The notes under the pieces: generated by a model
The model's database searches: none
The model's input: only the letters and a program-made list of their open reading frames with translations
What the model was told of the DNA's origin: nothing
Shown here: positions 46,601-54,114 of the stretch, piece after piece
Position numbering within the stretch: position 1 is the first letter of the stretch
Layout of the letters: each line of letters starts with the position of its first letter
From: an uncultured Lachnospiraceae bacterium
GTDB lineage: Bacteria > Bacillota > Clostridia > Lachnospirales > Lachnospiraceae
Assembly (NCBI GenBank): GCA_947623905.1
Contig: CANQHX010000001.1
Coordinates: 24,249-88,248, forward strand
Direction: 5' to 3'
DNA: 64,000 nt
Translations under genes and position numbers: made by a program

Positions 46601-46962
46601 GTGTGGAAATGGGAGAAACCGATGTATACGTACTGCAGTTTAAAAACGGAGCATGGACGAAACTGGATGCTTCCGTAACGGCAGATGACACGGTTGTTGT
46701 TACGGTCGATTCGCTGGATCCTGTAGCCTTTGTAATGGGTGCATTCCGTTGGGGTGACACAGACAGCGACGGCAAAATTACAGTACGTGACGCTCTTTGC
46801 GCTTTGCGGCATGTAGTAGGAACCATCACTCTTTCTACCCGTCAGTGGAAGGCCGCAAATGTAGACGGACAGGGCGATGTTTCCGTATATGACGCCCTGC
46901 TGATCCTGAAGCATGTAGCAGGCGCATTAAACAAATTCCCTGTGGAGCTTCCTCCGGAATAA
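40666..46962 (+). CDS. secreted M60-family (mucinase-type) metallopeptidase with dockerin
   Basis: 2098 residues. A signal peptide (about 1-27) is followed by a dockerin-like calcium repeat pair (about 150-206), two fibronectin III domains (about 379-471 and 474-565), a CBM32-like beta domain (about 572-739), the M60 peptidase region (about 809-1280) with zinc motif H1115-E-I-G-H1119 and the expected downstream Glu1130, a second CBM32-like domain (about 1455-1575), a beta-rich, possibly cohesin-like region (about 1700-1900), and a C-terminal dockerin (about 2029-2095; SDGKITVRDAL and GDVSVYDALL). M60 enzymes cut mucin-type O-glycoproteins. No LPXTG or S-layer anchor is seen, so attachment through dockerin-cohesin contact is likely. 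Single-gene transcript. Confidence 0.9.
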   Translation: MKRMKKLVAWVLMAAMILTQNPFVYAVEEGTPGTEQTQEGTGQVRVSIGRVLLLHKSVTFNVELLDQNSVSMGTRYVTMNADESAQQESLFADYEKLAPGQYTLKISSTGFATYTQQLTVASQGVEVKVNTGFLAGKTYDEQTPHPGVLLIGEVTGDGVIDDSDKAALVDAIDAGTGAEEAPVMDLNGDGSVDLLDLDYFTNGYKEHRDITATPETFIPTSLIQIQADEKTIVEGDLSVLTKNEGSVALKPAQEGDISEQNPVSLSLDVAAEGETAEIDGIVIETVKENAITDATIEVTYVEDGEDKTITVPVHTEAMALTETNAVATIDGNGNIQLDLGGKIAVKKVTLTITGTKNNNLAEISQVEFVNGMEDRIPDPVTDIPEGMGLEAGSAEFTVTWDPCTNVTGYDVKIQCGDQIEVVDVVTNSLTVTSFGGDKLLNYTTYTVSVQSKNGTWRSGFCAPQDVTPKPKGKPEPPDNVVATGKYRGIAVSWKAMKDTVSYNVYYKESSAQYYTVANSEPITGNTYTITELEANKDYTVMVKGVNEYGESDGSIPSSARTLDINPAVVPQYKLINRGGPQTDDCHIISATHTGEMMESPLDADQSAKSAWGTIDKNASSYYLKRIWNDGGFWNLGNNGLFFEFDKEYKMDTIRIQQTTPGDTGIFYCRMNYWDAKGNKGEVAEFHPSQMKDSEGRLYYLLKLDTPITAQKIQIGLGRYQATSDGTIAVSEVYFYDYDPLMEEIMGLYTDDLHTVLKKEVDQTTIDELRKKINTPEAISNECSPELDAMERELQTAEKILRDEKLQPSVEIHSGITTKDENRGFGGLNAWQPLGVIGAAGESITVYVGHSRLKTGADSGLTLVATQYHAESNALVREVQNLKVGANTVNIPRIWTTDKESGGALYVQYRGDTSTKDRFAVRVSGGVSVPVLDLYQVTDPAVKLEKATAYVEALETYVSQMPANHEKYHKGSANAYVNKYDYEKENCILGASDVMLDTMMLSLPAQQILSSAGEGTAQQKAEQIVKGAEAMEKMMDLFYQHKGLNRNAKEARDRYPDRHLNIRYQRMFSGAFMYASGNHIGIEYPETAGIFSCKGVVTDELGRYVSGNYFGWGIAHEIGHDINQGTYSIAEITNNYFAVLAQANETNDGVRFKYDEVYKKVTSNTKGRASNVFTQLGMYWQLHLAYDNGYNYMTYDDPETQLKNLFFARVDTYARDVKKAPAPGNIPLTLAGNVEQDLMRLACAAAEKNILPFFERWGKTPDEGTILYASQFAAETRAIYYVNDEARVYRLENSGSSLNTDGTTEAVADTAKATVDADNANQVNFQLAAKDNIPAEDILGYEITRCITSGGTVEKQVVGFTTSDTYSDVVATINNRVVTYEVAVVDKYLNRSAAKVLDPIKIEHDGSLDKTYWTVHNKVDENDDKEEATLVPVSTPEPQKGTKDDPCDPVPTDPLTETIDNKVSTVYTASVKGEEGNIFVEFNQTEEITGFKYTAGASDPIGEYTVSVKDENGEWAQVDAGTLGGSKTVYFANDDQKYVSTYGTDSVKLTVKAAQGDVISIAELDFLGVTGDNVDFIRTEDVNTTIGRLGSAFQYGDKEEDVIPEGSIVFAGSYKGNPAYNVVILYDQDGNIVGGIDSEGALKAYQIVMADVPENGDIQDVANGTWIYWIEPDEIDGAGLEEITKVRAELYRVNNAQTNEGQRLVSDSLFADMPAFAELPDITLKSSSAAALETASNEIAVVSYGTAKLRQAAYQAGGVSAVTLNKTDYENMAELGAVLNGAAASSSVQLSLQGDANADGVLEFVFDEGVSAKVTEYRYQKDTGLLNIYIAGASGLFADNTETKLGNVKLAIGSAEEEVAMSVTAAENAVRTVTGRTLKTLEGLSCPDAVSLSVRPKEDPVTPPDAVTGVEAKDGTGKNVDLQLSELGDADIAAPLQTEDGLKAALGEADVSGLELEEAVELIAKNKPETPLTLTFTVPGVEMGETDVYVLQFKNGAWTKLDASVTADDTVVVTVDSLDPVAFVMGAFRWGDTDSDGKITVRDALCALRHVVGTITLSTRQWKAANVDGQGDVSVYDALLILKHVAGALNKFPVELPPE

Positions 46963-46999
46963 AAAATATGCAGCAGGCAGCTTTATAAACAACTGATCA

Positions 47000-47039
47000 G
47001 CGCCCCGGCGGCCTTACAGGCACAGCCGGGGCGCTTTTT
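47000..47039 (+). terminator. rho-independent terminator after the M60 gene
   Basis: A perfect 10-bp stem (GCGCCCCGGC and complement), 15-nt loop, T5. Confidence 0.9.
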
Positions 47040-47063
47040 GCATACGAAATTGTGAATTTTTGG

Positions 47064-47092
47064 TTGTGATTGCCGCCGGAATAAGCTATAAT
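47064..47092 (+). promoter_or_regulatory. promoter of the phosphofructokinase gene
   Basis: TTGTGA at 47064-47069 and a perfect TATAAT at 47087-47092 with a 17-nt spacer. Predicted start near 47099, inside the 5' arm of the next hairpin. Confidence 0.75.
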
Positions 47093-47095
47093 GAA

Positions 47096-47126
47096 GGAGA
47101 GTAAATCGCAGAGCGATTTACTCTCC
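47096..47126 (+). promoter_or_regulatory. 5'-terminal hairpin of the phosphofructokinase mRNA
   Basis: A perfect 14-bp stem (GGAGAGTAAATCGC and complement) with the triloop AGA. It would form at or within a few bases of the mRNA 5' end, a place where such a hairpin can protect against decay from the 5' end. Confidence 0.75.
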
Positions 47127-47251
47127 GCTACTTCTTGTACTGCGGAGCAGGACAAGAAGGTACCAACTACCCGCTACTTCTTGTTTTGCAAAGCAAAATA
47201 AGAAGGAACCGATTTACCCGCTACTTCTTGTTTTGCGGAGCAGAAAGGAAG
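47125..47251 (+). repeat. three tandem hairpin repeats in the phosphofructokinase leader
   Basis: Units begin with CCGCTACTTCTTG at 47125, 47171 and 47218 (periods of 46 and 47 nt); the third is cut short at the start codon region. Each unit folds: unit 1 pairs 8 bp and 4 bp around one mismatch, unit 2 pairs 13 bp including one G-U, both with triloops, and unit 3 pairs imperfectly with its 3' arm (47240-47251) covering the ribosome binding site AAAGGAAG. Unit tails also share an A-C-C-(G)A-x-T-T-A-C stretch. Confidence 0.88.
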
Positions 47252-47257
47252 ATCATT

Positions 47258-48340
47258 ATGAACAGAACAACGAGAATCGGTCTTTTGACCAGCGGCGGCG
47301 ATTGCCAGGCGTTAAACGCAACCATGAGAGGCGTGGTAAAGGGCCTGTGCAGCCAGCTGGAAAGAGTAGAGATATATGGATTTGAAGAGGGTTACAAAGG
47401 TCTGATCTACAGCAATTACCGCATGCTGTCCCCTTCGGATTTTTCCGGCATCCTTACCCAGGGCGGCACCATCCTGGGTACGTCCCGCCAGCCCTACAAG
47501 CTCATGCGGGTGCCGGATGAGAACGGTCTGGACAAGGTGGAGGCCATGAAGCACACCTATTACAAGCTGCGTCTGGACTGCCTGGTGATCCTGGGCGGCA
47601 ACGGCACCCAGAAGACAGCCAACCTGCTGAAGCAGGAGGGGCTCAATATCATCGGCCTGCCCAAGACCATTGACAATGACATCTGGGGTACGGATATGAC
47701 GTTTGGTTTCCAGAGCGCCGTGGACATTGCCACGGAGGCCATGGACTGCATCCATACCACGGCGGCCTCTCACAACCGGGTCTTCCTTGTGGAGATCATG
47801 GGCCACAAGGTGGGCTGGCTGACTCTCCACGCGGGCATTGCCGCCGGCGCGGACATCATCCTGCTGCCGGAGATCCCCTACGACCTGGACAAGGTCATTC
47901 AGGCCATTGAAGCCAGAAAACGGCAGGGCAAGGATTTCACCATCGTGGCCATGGCGGAAGGCGCCATCTCCAAAGAGGACGCCGCCCTGCCCAGAAAAGA
48001 ATACAAGAAAAAGATGGAAAATTACCCCTATCCCAGCGTGGCCTATGAGCTGGCCGACCGGATCAAGGAAAAGTCCGGCGTGGAGGTGCGCATCTGTATT
48101 CCCGGACATATGCAGCGCGGCGGCAGCCCCTGCCCTTACGACCGGGTGCTGTCCACCCGTCTCGGCGCGAAAGCCGCCGAGCTGATCGTCAGCAAGCAGT
48201 ACGGGGTTCTTGTCAATATCGTCAACAATGAGGTGGGTACCATTCCCCTGGAGGAGATCGCCAACAAGCTGAAGATGGTATCCCCCGATGCCTCCATCAT
48301 CAAAGAGGCAAGAATGATCGGGATCAGTTTCGGCGACTGA
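47258..48340 (+). CDS. 6-phosphofructokinase (ATP or PPi dependent unclear)
   Basis: 360 residues of the PFK family. It phosphorylates fructose-6-phosphate at the glycolytic commitment step. Motifs: TSGGDCQALNA, the nucleotide-site GGNGTQ, the catalytic PKTIDND and IPGHMQRGG. The Gly after GGN is the ATP-type residue, whereas Lys in PKTIDND is found in PPi-dependent and long group enzymes, so the phosphoryl donor cannot be read with certainty. The frame is open up to 47135, but AAAGGAAG at 47244-47251 and the conserved N terminus fix ATG 47258. The leader is a hairpin array that may control translation. Confidence 0.92.
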   Translation: MNRTTRIGLLTSGGDCQALNATMRGVVKGLCSQLERVEIYGFEEGYKGLIYSNYRMLSPSDFSGILTQGGTILGTSRQPYKLMRVPDENGLDKVEAMKHTYYKLRLDCLVILGGNGTQKTANLLKQEGLNIIGLPKTIDNDIWGTDMTFGFQSAVDIATEAMDCIHTTAASHNRVFLVEIMGHKVGWLTLHAGIAAGADIILLPEIPYDLDKVIQAIEARKRQGKDFTIVAMAEGAISKEDAALPRKEYKKKMENYPYPSVAYELADRIKEKSGVEVRICIPGHMQRGGSPCPYDRVLSTRLGAKAAELIVSKQYGVLVNIVNNEVGTIPLEEIANKLKMVSPDASIIKEARMIGISFGD

Positions 48341-48366
48341 CGCGCCAAAAAGGAGCAGATGTTCGT

Positions 48367-49938
48367 ATGTCCTACACAGCGCTGTACAGAAAGTTCCGCC
48401 CGGATACCTTCGAGGGGGTGAAAGGGCAGGATCATATCGTGACTACCCTGCGCAATCAGATGAACACAGGGCGGGTGGGCCACGCGTATCTGTTCTGCGG
48501 TACGAGAGGAACCGGAAAGACCAGTATCGCAAAGATATTTGCCAAGGCGGTAAACTGCCGCCAGCCTGTCAACGGCAGCCCCTGTCTGACCTGCGATATG
48601 TGCAGGGCCATTGCCGCGGGGAGCTCCATGAACGTCATTGAGATCGACGCGGCGTCCAACAACGGCGTGGACAATATCCGCGAGATCCGGGACGAAGTAG
48701 CCTATCCGCCCACAGACGGCAAATACAAAGTATATATCATTGATGAAGTGCACATGCTTTCCACCGGGGCGTTCAACGCCCTGTTGAAGACTCTTGAGGA
48801 GCCTCCGGCCTACGTGATCTTTATACTGGCGACCACGGAAGCCCACCGGATCCCCATTACCATCCTGTCCAGATGCCAGCGGTACGATTTCCGCCGGATC
48901 CCGCTGGATACCATCACCGGCCATTTAAGGGAGCTGGTGCAGGAGGAAGGACAGGAAGCGGAGGAGAGAGCCCTGGCCTATGTGGCCCGGAAAGCCGACG
49001 GCTCCATGCGTGACGCCCTGAGCCTGCTGGATCAGTGCATGGCATTTTATTTCGGCGAAACGCTGACCTATGAGAAGGTACTGCAGGTTCTCGGCGGAGT
49101 GGACGCCGAGACATTCCAAAAGCTTCTGTCGGCCGTGTGCGGCGGCGATGTAGCCGGCGCGGTGGCCGTGGTGGAGGAGCTGATCGTGGCAGGCAGGGAG
49201 CTCGCCCAGTTTGTCACGGATTTTACGTGGTATCTGCGCAACCTGCTGTTGCTGCAGATCTCTGACAAGGTGGAAAATACGCTGGACGTTTCCGCGGAGC
49301 AGATAGCGGCCATGAAAGAAGCAGCGCAAAAGACAGACGCCGAGACGCTCATGCGGTATATCCGCATTTTTTCTGAGCTGTCCAATCAGCTGCGCTATTC
49401 CACCCAGAAACGGATCGTCACCGAGGTTGCCATCATCAAGCTGTGCCGTCCCCAGATGGAGACCGGCGTGGAGGATCTGGCGGCCCGGGTAAAGGAACTG
49501 GAGAGGAAGATAGAGGAAGGCGTGCCGGCGGCTCCTGCCCCCAAAACGGTCAGACAGCAGACAGAGGACGAAGAGCAACCGGAAGCGCCGGCAGTGCTGC
49601 CGACGGCGGTGCCGGAGGATATCAAACTGGTAGTGGAGCACTGGCACAGTATGCTGGAGAAAAACGTGTCCGGCGGAGACTTTCAGGCGCTGGAGAAAGC
49701 AAACCTGTCTCTCGGACAGGACGGCCAGCTCCTTGTAGCCTTTGACTACCGGGATAAATTTGACTGTCAGCGCATGGAGATGGCGGGGATCCCCGCAAGG
49801 CTGGAGGAGATCATCGCGGAAACGCTCCGCAAACAGGTGAAATGCACATTCCGTTTGGCGGGAGAAGGGCAGAAGGTACAAGCTGCCTATCCTGACCTGC
49901 GGAATATAATAAATATGGAGATCCAGGAGGAATCCTGA
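48367..49938 (+). CDS. dnaX: DNA polymerase III subunit gamma/tau
   Basis: Clamp-loader ATPase of 523 residues: Walker A GTRGTGKTS, a zinc module with Cys residues near CLTCDMC, the DEVHML Walker B and SRC sensor. The C-terminal tau region (about 370-523) is short and Pro/Glu-rich. Start ATG 48367 preceded by AAAGGAG. Followed by ybaB and recR, the conserved gene order in many bacteria. Confidence 0.96.
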   Translation: MSYTALYRKFRPDTFEGVKGQDHIVTTLRNQMNTGRVGHAYLFCGTRGTGKTSIAKIFAKAVNCRQPVNGSPCLTCDMCRAIAAGSSMNVIEIDAASNNGVDNIREIRDEVAYPPTDGKYKVYIIDEVHMLSTGAFNALLKTLEEPPAYVIFILATTEAHRIPITILSRCQRYDFRRIPLDTITGHLRELVQEEGQEAEERALAYVARKADGSMRDALSLLDQCMAFYFGETLTYEKVLQVLGGVDAETFQKLLSAVCGGDVAGAVAVVEELIVAGRELAQFVTDFTWYLRNLLLLQISDKVENTLDVSAEQIAAMKEAAQKTDAETLMRYIRIFSELSNQLRYSTQKRIVTEVAIIKLCRPQMETGVEDLAARVKELERKIEEGVPAAPAPKTVRQQTEDEEQPEAPAVLPTAVPEDIKLVVEHWHSMLEKNVSGGDFQALEKANLSLGQDGQLLVAFDYRDKFDCQRMEMAGIPARLEEIIAETLRKQVKCTFRLAGEGQKVQAAYPDLRNIINMEIQEES

Positions 49939-49973
49939 CAGACAACCAGCAAACAAGAAAGGAATTTGCAGTT

Positions 49974-50327
49974 ATGGCAAAGCGAGGCGGATTTCCCGGC
50001 GGCATGCCGGGCAATATGAACAATCTCATGAAACAGGCCCAGAGGATGCAGAAGCAGATGGAAGAGGCCCAGAAGAAGCTGGAGGAGGAGCAGGTGACTG
50101 CCGCCGCCGGAGGCGGCGCGGTGGAAGTGACCGTTACCGGCAAGAAGGAAGTGGTGAAGGTAAAGCTGGATCCCGAAGCGGTGGATCCCGATGATGTGGA
50201 GATGCTGGAGGATCTCATTATGGCGGCTGTCAATGAGGCCATGCGCAAGGCAGATGAACTGTCCAGCGCGTCCATGTCCCAGATCGCGGGAGGCCTCGGC
50301 GGTTTGGGAGGAGGCCTTCCCTTCTGA
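49974..50327 (+). CDS. YbaB/EbfC family nucleoid-associated protein
   Basis: 117 residues. The Gly/Met-rich start and KQAQRMQKQMEEAQKKLEEE helix are typical, and the centre (VTVTGKKEVVKVKLDPEAVD) is the family core. It binds DNA as a dimer. The stop overlaps the recR start by one base (TGATG), so recR is translationally coupled. Confidence 0.95.
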   Translation: MAKRGGFPGGMPGNMNNLMKQAQRMQKQMEEAQKKLEEEQVTAAAGGGAVEVTVTGKKEVVKVKLDPEAVDPDDVEMLEDLIMAAVNEAMRKADELSSASMSQIAGGLGGLGGGLPF

Positions 50328-50923
50328 TGGATTATTACAGTCAAAGGATCAACCAGCTGGTGGAACAGCTGGCCCAGCTGCCCGGCGTGGGCAGCAAGAC
50401 CGCCCAGCGGCTGGCCTTCTATCTTCTGGCCCAGCCAAAGGAAAAGGTCAACCGGCTGGCGGATACCATACGAGAGGCCAGAGAGCATGTGTGCTACTGT
50501 AAGGAGTGCTGTACGCTGACGGACCGGCCCGTGTGCAATATCTGCGCCGATGCGAAGCGGAACCACCGGGTGATCATGGTAGTGGAAAACACAAGAGATC
50601 TGGTGGCCTACGAGAAGACCGGAAAATATGACGGCGTGTACCATGTGCTCCACGGGGCCATTTCCCCTATGCTGGGCATCGGTCCCGGGGAGATACGCTT
50701 AAAGGAACTGATGACCCGTCTCCAGGGAGATGTGGACGAGGTGATCATCGCCACCAACTCCAGCCTGGAGGGGGAGACCACCGCCATGTATATCAGCAAG
50801 CTGATCAAGCCCACAGGCATCAAGGTCACCCGCATTGCCAGCGGCGTGCCGGTAGGGGGCGATCTGGAATATATCGATGAGATGACGTTGCTCCGGGCCC
50901 TGGAGGGCCGTGTGGAGCTTTAG
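50327..50923 (+). CDS. recR: recombination protein RecR
   Basis: 198 residues: N-terminal helix-hairpin-helix [14 protein letters not shown], a four-Cys zinc finger (CYCKECC, CNIC) and a Toprim domain (VMVVENTRD). It works with RecF/RecO in loading RecA at gaps. Confidence 0.96.
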   Translation: MDYYSQRINQLVEQLAQLPGVGSKTAQRLAFYLLAQPKEKVNRLADTIREAREHVCYCKECCTLTDRPVCNICADAKRNHRVIMVVENTRDLVAYEKTGKYDGVYHVLHGAISPMLGIGPGEIRLKELMTRLQGDVDEVIIATNSSLEGETTAMYISKLIKPTGIKVTRIASGVPVGGDLEYIDEMTLLRALEGRVEL

Positions 50924-50932
50924 AAAAAGGAA

Positions 50933-50954
50933 AAAGGGCGGCAGGCCGCCCTTT
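50933..50954 (+). terminator. hairpin terminator after recR
   Basis: A nearly continuous inverted repeat AAAGGGCGGC/GCCGCCCTTT with a very small loop and only a T3 end. It may be a weak terminator. Confidence 0.55.
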
Positions 50955-50991
50955 GCGCGATAAGACGCGCGCCAAAAGGAGGAGGGTATTT

Positions 50992-52590
50992 ATGGATACA
51001 AATCAGATCAGAGAAGCCATTCTGGCGGGGGACACCGCCATGGGCATTGAATTCGGCTCCACCCGGATCAAGGCCGTGCTGGTGACGGGGGACAATCAGC
51101 CGGTGGCGTCAGGCAGCCACGACTGGGAAAACCGTTATGAGAACAACGTGTGGACCTACAGCATGGAGGATATCACCACAGGCCTGCAGGACTGCTACAG
51201 CGACCTGGCAAAGGACGTAAAGGCGAAATATGATGTGGAGCTCACGACACTGGGAGCCATCGGCATCAGCGCCATGATGCACGGCTATATGGCCTTTGAC
51301 AAGGACGGGAAGCTGCTGGCTCCCTTCCGCACATGGAGGAACAATATCACGGGACCTGCCTCCGAGGCATTGTCCGCGGAATTTGCTTTTCACATTCCCC
51401 AGAGATGGAGCATCGCCCATCTGTACCAGGCGATCCTCAACGGGGAGGACCACATTCCGCAGATCTCTTATCTGACTACTCTGGCAGGCTATATACACTG
51501 GAAGCTCACCGGGGAAAAGGTCATGGGCGTGGGAGAAGCCTCCGGCATGTTCCCCATTGATTCTGAGATAAATGACTATGACGCCGTCATGCTGGACAAG
51601 TTTGACGCCCTTGTGGCGGACAAAGGATATTCCTGGAAGATCCGGGAGATCCTGCCCAAGGTGCTGTCGGCCGGCGACGGAGCAGGCGCTTTGACGGAAG
51701 AAGGCGCGGCCTTCCTGGACGTAAGCGGTAAGCTGCAGGCCGGCGTTCCCCTGTGCCCTCCCGAGGGCGACGCGGGCACCGGAATGGTGGCCACCAACAG
51801 TGTGGACAAGCGTACCGGCAATGTGTCCGCGGGCACTTCCGTATTTGCCATGCTTGTGCTGGACCATGCGTTGTCAAAGCCGTATGAAGAGATCGATATG
51901 GTGACCACCCCCGACGGTTCTCCCGTGGCAATGGTCCATTCCAACAACTGTACGTCCGACCTGAACGCGTGGGTAGGACTGTTTAAGGAATTTGCCGACG
52001 CGGCCGGCGTGGACATGGATATGAACACGCTGTACGGCACGCTGTACAACAAAGCCATGGAGGGCGATATGGACTGCGGCGGACTGCTGGCGTACTGCTA
52101 TCTGTCCGGCGAGCATATGACAGGCTTTGAGGAGGGCCGTCCCATGGTGGTGCGCACTCCCGAGAGCAAGTTCAACCTGGCAAACTTCATGCGGGTGAAC
52201 CTGTACACCTCCCTGGGAGCTTTGAAGATCGGCATGGACATCCTCACAAAGCAGGAGCATGTGGCTGTGGAGCAGATCATGGGTCACGGCGGCCTGTTCA
52301 AGACAAAGGGCGTGGGCCAGAGCATTATGGCGGCGGCCATGGACACCCCTGTGACGGTCATGGAGACCGCCGGGGAAGGCGGCGCCTGGGGCATTGCCCT
52401 GCTGGCCTCCTACATGAAGCAGAAGGCGGAAGGACAGAGCCTTGGCGATTACCTCAACGAAAAGGTATTTGCCGGACAGGCAGGCAGCCGTATGGAGCCT
52501 GATCCGGACGCGGTGGCAGGTTTTGAGACATTTATCAAGAGATACATCGAGGGCCTTCCCATTGAGCGGGCCGCGGTAGAAAACCTGTGA
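50992..52590 (+). CDS. FGGY-family pentulose kinase
   Basis: 532 residues of the FGGY sugar-kinase family, with the first phosphate loop [14 protein letters not shown] and the second ATPase half containing [10 protein letters not shown] and [10 protein letters not shown]. Next to araD and the non-oxidative pentose pathway genes it is most likely an L-ribulokinase or xylulokinase; sequence alone does not fix the sugar. ATG 50992 is chosen because of the strong AAAGGAGGAGG at 50975-50985; the frame continues upstream without RBS. Confidence 0.88.
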   Translation: MDTNQIREAILAGDTAMGIEFGSTRIKAVLVTGDNQPVASGSHDWENRYENNVWTYSMEDITTGLQDCYSDLAKDVKAKYDVELTTLGAIGISAMMHGYMAFDKDGKLLAPFRTWRNNITGPASEALSAEFAFHIPQRWSIAHLYQAILNGEDHIPQISYLTTLAGYIHWKLTGEKVMGVGEASGMFPIDSEINDYDAVMLDKFDALVADKGYSWKIREILPKVLSAGDGAGALTEEGAAFLDVSGKLQAGVPLCPPEGDAGTGMVATNSVDKRTGNVSAGTSVFAMLVLDHALSKPYEEIDMVTTPDGSPVAMVHSNNCTSDLNAWVGLFKEFADAAGVDMDMNTLYGTLYNKAMEGDMDCGGLLAYCYLSGEHMTGFEEGRPMVVRTPESKFNLANFMRVNLYTSLGALKIGMDILTKQEHVAVEQIMGHGGLFKTKGVGQSIMAAAMDTPVTVMETAGEGGAWGIALLASYMKQKAEGQSLGDYLNEKVFAGQAGSRMEPDPDAVAGFETFIKRYIEGLPIERAAVENL

Positions 52591-52689
52591 TCTTTGACGG
52601 GCAGTAAACAGATCTGCCGTGTTGCAGGCGATGGATTGACGATATTACTTATGGGGCAAAAACTATATGAGAAAGGAAGGAAACACATT

Positions 52690-53382
52690 ATGTTAGAGCA
52701 ATTGAAGCAGCAGGTGTACGAAGCCAATATGGAGCTGCCCAGGCGGGGACTTGTGACCTACACATGGGGCAATGTGAGCGGTTTCGACAAGGAGACAGGG
52801 TATTTCGCCATCAAGCCCAGCGGCGTGGATTATGACAGCTTAAAGCCGGAGGATATGGTGATCATGGACCTGAAGGGCAACCAGATCGAGGGCAAATACC
52901 GGCCTTCTTCCGACACGGATACCCATATCGAGCTGTACAAAGCGTTCCACGGCATCGGCGGCATCGTACATACCCATTCTCCCTGGGCCACCCAGTGGGC
53001 ACAGGCAGGCAGGAGCATTCCCAGCTACGGCACCACCCATGCGGATTACTTTTACGGGGACATCCCCTGCGCCAGGAGCCTGACCAAGGAGGAGATCAAC
53101 AAGGCCTATGAGAAAAACACCGGCCGGGTGATCATTGAGACGTTCAAGCACCGGGATCCCATCTACGTGCCCGGCGTGCTCTGCACCAACCACGGGCCGT
53201 TCGCCTGGGGCAAGGACGCCGCGGAGGCAGTGCACAACGCAGTAGTGCTGGAGGAATGCGCCCGCATGGCGTACTACACAGAGAAGCTCAATCCCAACGT
53301 AAAGCCCATCCCGCAGCCTCTCATGGACAAGCATTTCATGAGGAAGCACGGAGAAAACGCGTATTACGGGCAGATCTGGTAA
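52690..53382 (+). CDS. araD: L-ribulose-5-phosphate 4-epimerase
   Basis: 230 residues of the class II aldolase/AraD family. The metal site is visible: [11 protein letters not shown] and the later TNHGPFAWG segment. It turns L-ribulose-5-phosphate into D-xylulose-5-phosphate, the entry to the transketolase/transaldolase reactions coded downstream. ATG 52690 with AAAGGAAGG at 52672-52680 matches AraD length; the frame is open to 52594 without RBS. Confidence 0.93.
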   Translation: MLEQLKQQVYEANMELPRRGLVTYTWGNVSGFDKETGYFAIKPSGVDYDSLKPEDMVIMDLKGNQIEGKYRPSSDTDTHIELYKAFHGIGGIVHTHSPWATQWAQAGRSIPSYGTTHADYFYGDIPCARSLTKEEINKAYEKNTGRVIIETFKHRDPIYVPGVLCTNHGPFAWGKDAAEAVHNAVVLEECARMAYYTEKLNPNVKPIPQPLMDKHFMRKHGENAYYGQIW

Positions 53383-53392
53383 GATCGTAAAA

Positions 53393-53410
53393 AAGGCGGC
53401 ATGCCGCCTT
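53393..53410 (+). other. GC-rich palindrome between araD and the transaldolase gene
   Basis: AAGGCGGC and its complement GCCGCCTT around AT. There is no T-run; it may attenuate or act as an mRNA processing or stabilising stem within the operon. Confidence 0.45.
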
Positions 53411-53443
53411 GAAATATAAAATTCAAAACAGGAGGATATCACA

Positions 53444-54097
53444 ATGAAATTTTTTATCGACACAGCGAATGTAGATGACATCAGAAAAGCCAATGATATG
53501 GGCGTGATCTGCGGCGTGACCACAAATCCTTCCCTCATCGCCAAGGAAGGCAGGGACTTCAACGAAGTGATCAAGGAGATCACATCCATCGTGGACGGCC
53601 CTATCAGCGGCGAGGTAAAGGCTACTACTGTTGACGCGGAAGGCATGATCGCGGAGGGCCGTGAGATCGCCAAGATCCATCCCAACATGGTAGTAAAGAT
53701 CCCCATGACCGTGGAAGGCCTGAAGGCCACAAAGGTGCTGTCCTCCGAGGGCATCAAGACCAATGTGACCCTGATCTTTTCCGCCAACCAGGCCCTTCTG
53801 GCTGCAAGAGCAGGAGCTACCTATGTATCTCCTTTCCTGGGCCGTCTGGATGACATTTCCACACCGGGCATCGACCTGATCCGCACCATCGCGGACATTT
53901 TCGCCATGTATGACCTGCCTACCCAGATCATCGCCGCAAGCGTGCGCAATCCCATCCACATCACCGACTGCGCGCTGGCAGGGGCAGATATCGCCACCGT
54001 ACCTTACAGCGTCATCGAGCAGTGCACGAAGCACCCTCTGACCGACGCGGGCATCGCGAAGTTCCAGGCAGATTACAAGGCAGTTTTCGGTGAATGA
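53444..54097 (+). CDS. transaldolase / fructose-6-phosphate aldolase family
   Basis: 217 residues of the short TalC/Fsa type. The N terminus [22 protein letters not shown] and the Schiff-base Lys85 in MVVKIPMT are clear. It moves dihydroxyacetone units between sugar phosphates; in Firmicutes most of these are true transaldolases. RBS AGGAGG is just before the ATG. The transketolase gene follows directly. Confidence 0.94.
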   Translation: MKFFIDTANVDDIRKANDMGVICGVTTNPSLIAKEGRDFNEVIKEITSIVDGPISGEVKATTVDAEGMIAEGREIAKIHPNMVVKIPMTVEGLKATKVLSSEGIKTNVTLIFSANQALLAARAGATYVSPFLGRLDDISTPGIDLIRTIADIFAMYDLPTQIIAASVRNPIHITDCALAGADIATVPYSVIEQCTKHPLTDAGIAKFQADYKAVFGE

Positions 54098-54114
54098 CAG
54101 AGAAGGAGAGTACT

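Noticed and set aside
43276..46914. 1212-codon open frame on the minus strand inside the M60 gene
   Set aside because: The plus-strand frame has a signal peptide, zinc motif and known domains; the antisense frame shows nothing recognisable and follows from codon bias.
47125..47251. Possible CRISPR array
   Set aside because: The units are contiguous, similar throughout and without unique spacers; only three units, no cas genes. They are structured tandem repeats.
48341..50990. Search for the SRP RNA gene near dnaX-recR
   Set aside because: Intergenic gaps here are under 70 nt, too short, and no conserved SRP GNRA loop was seen.
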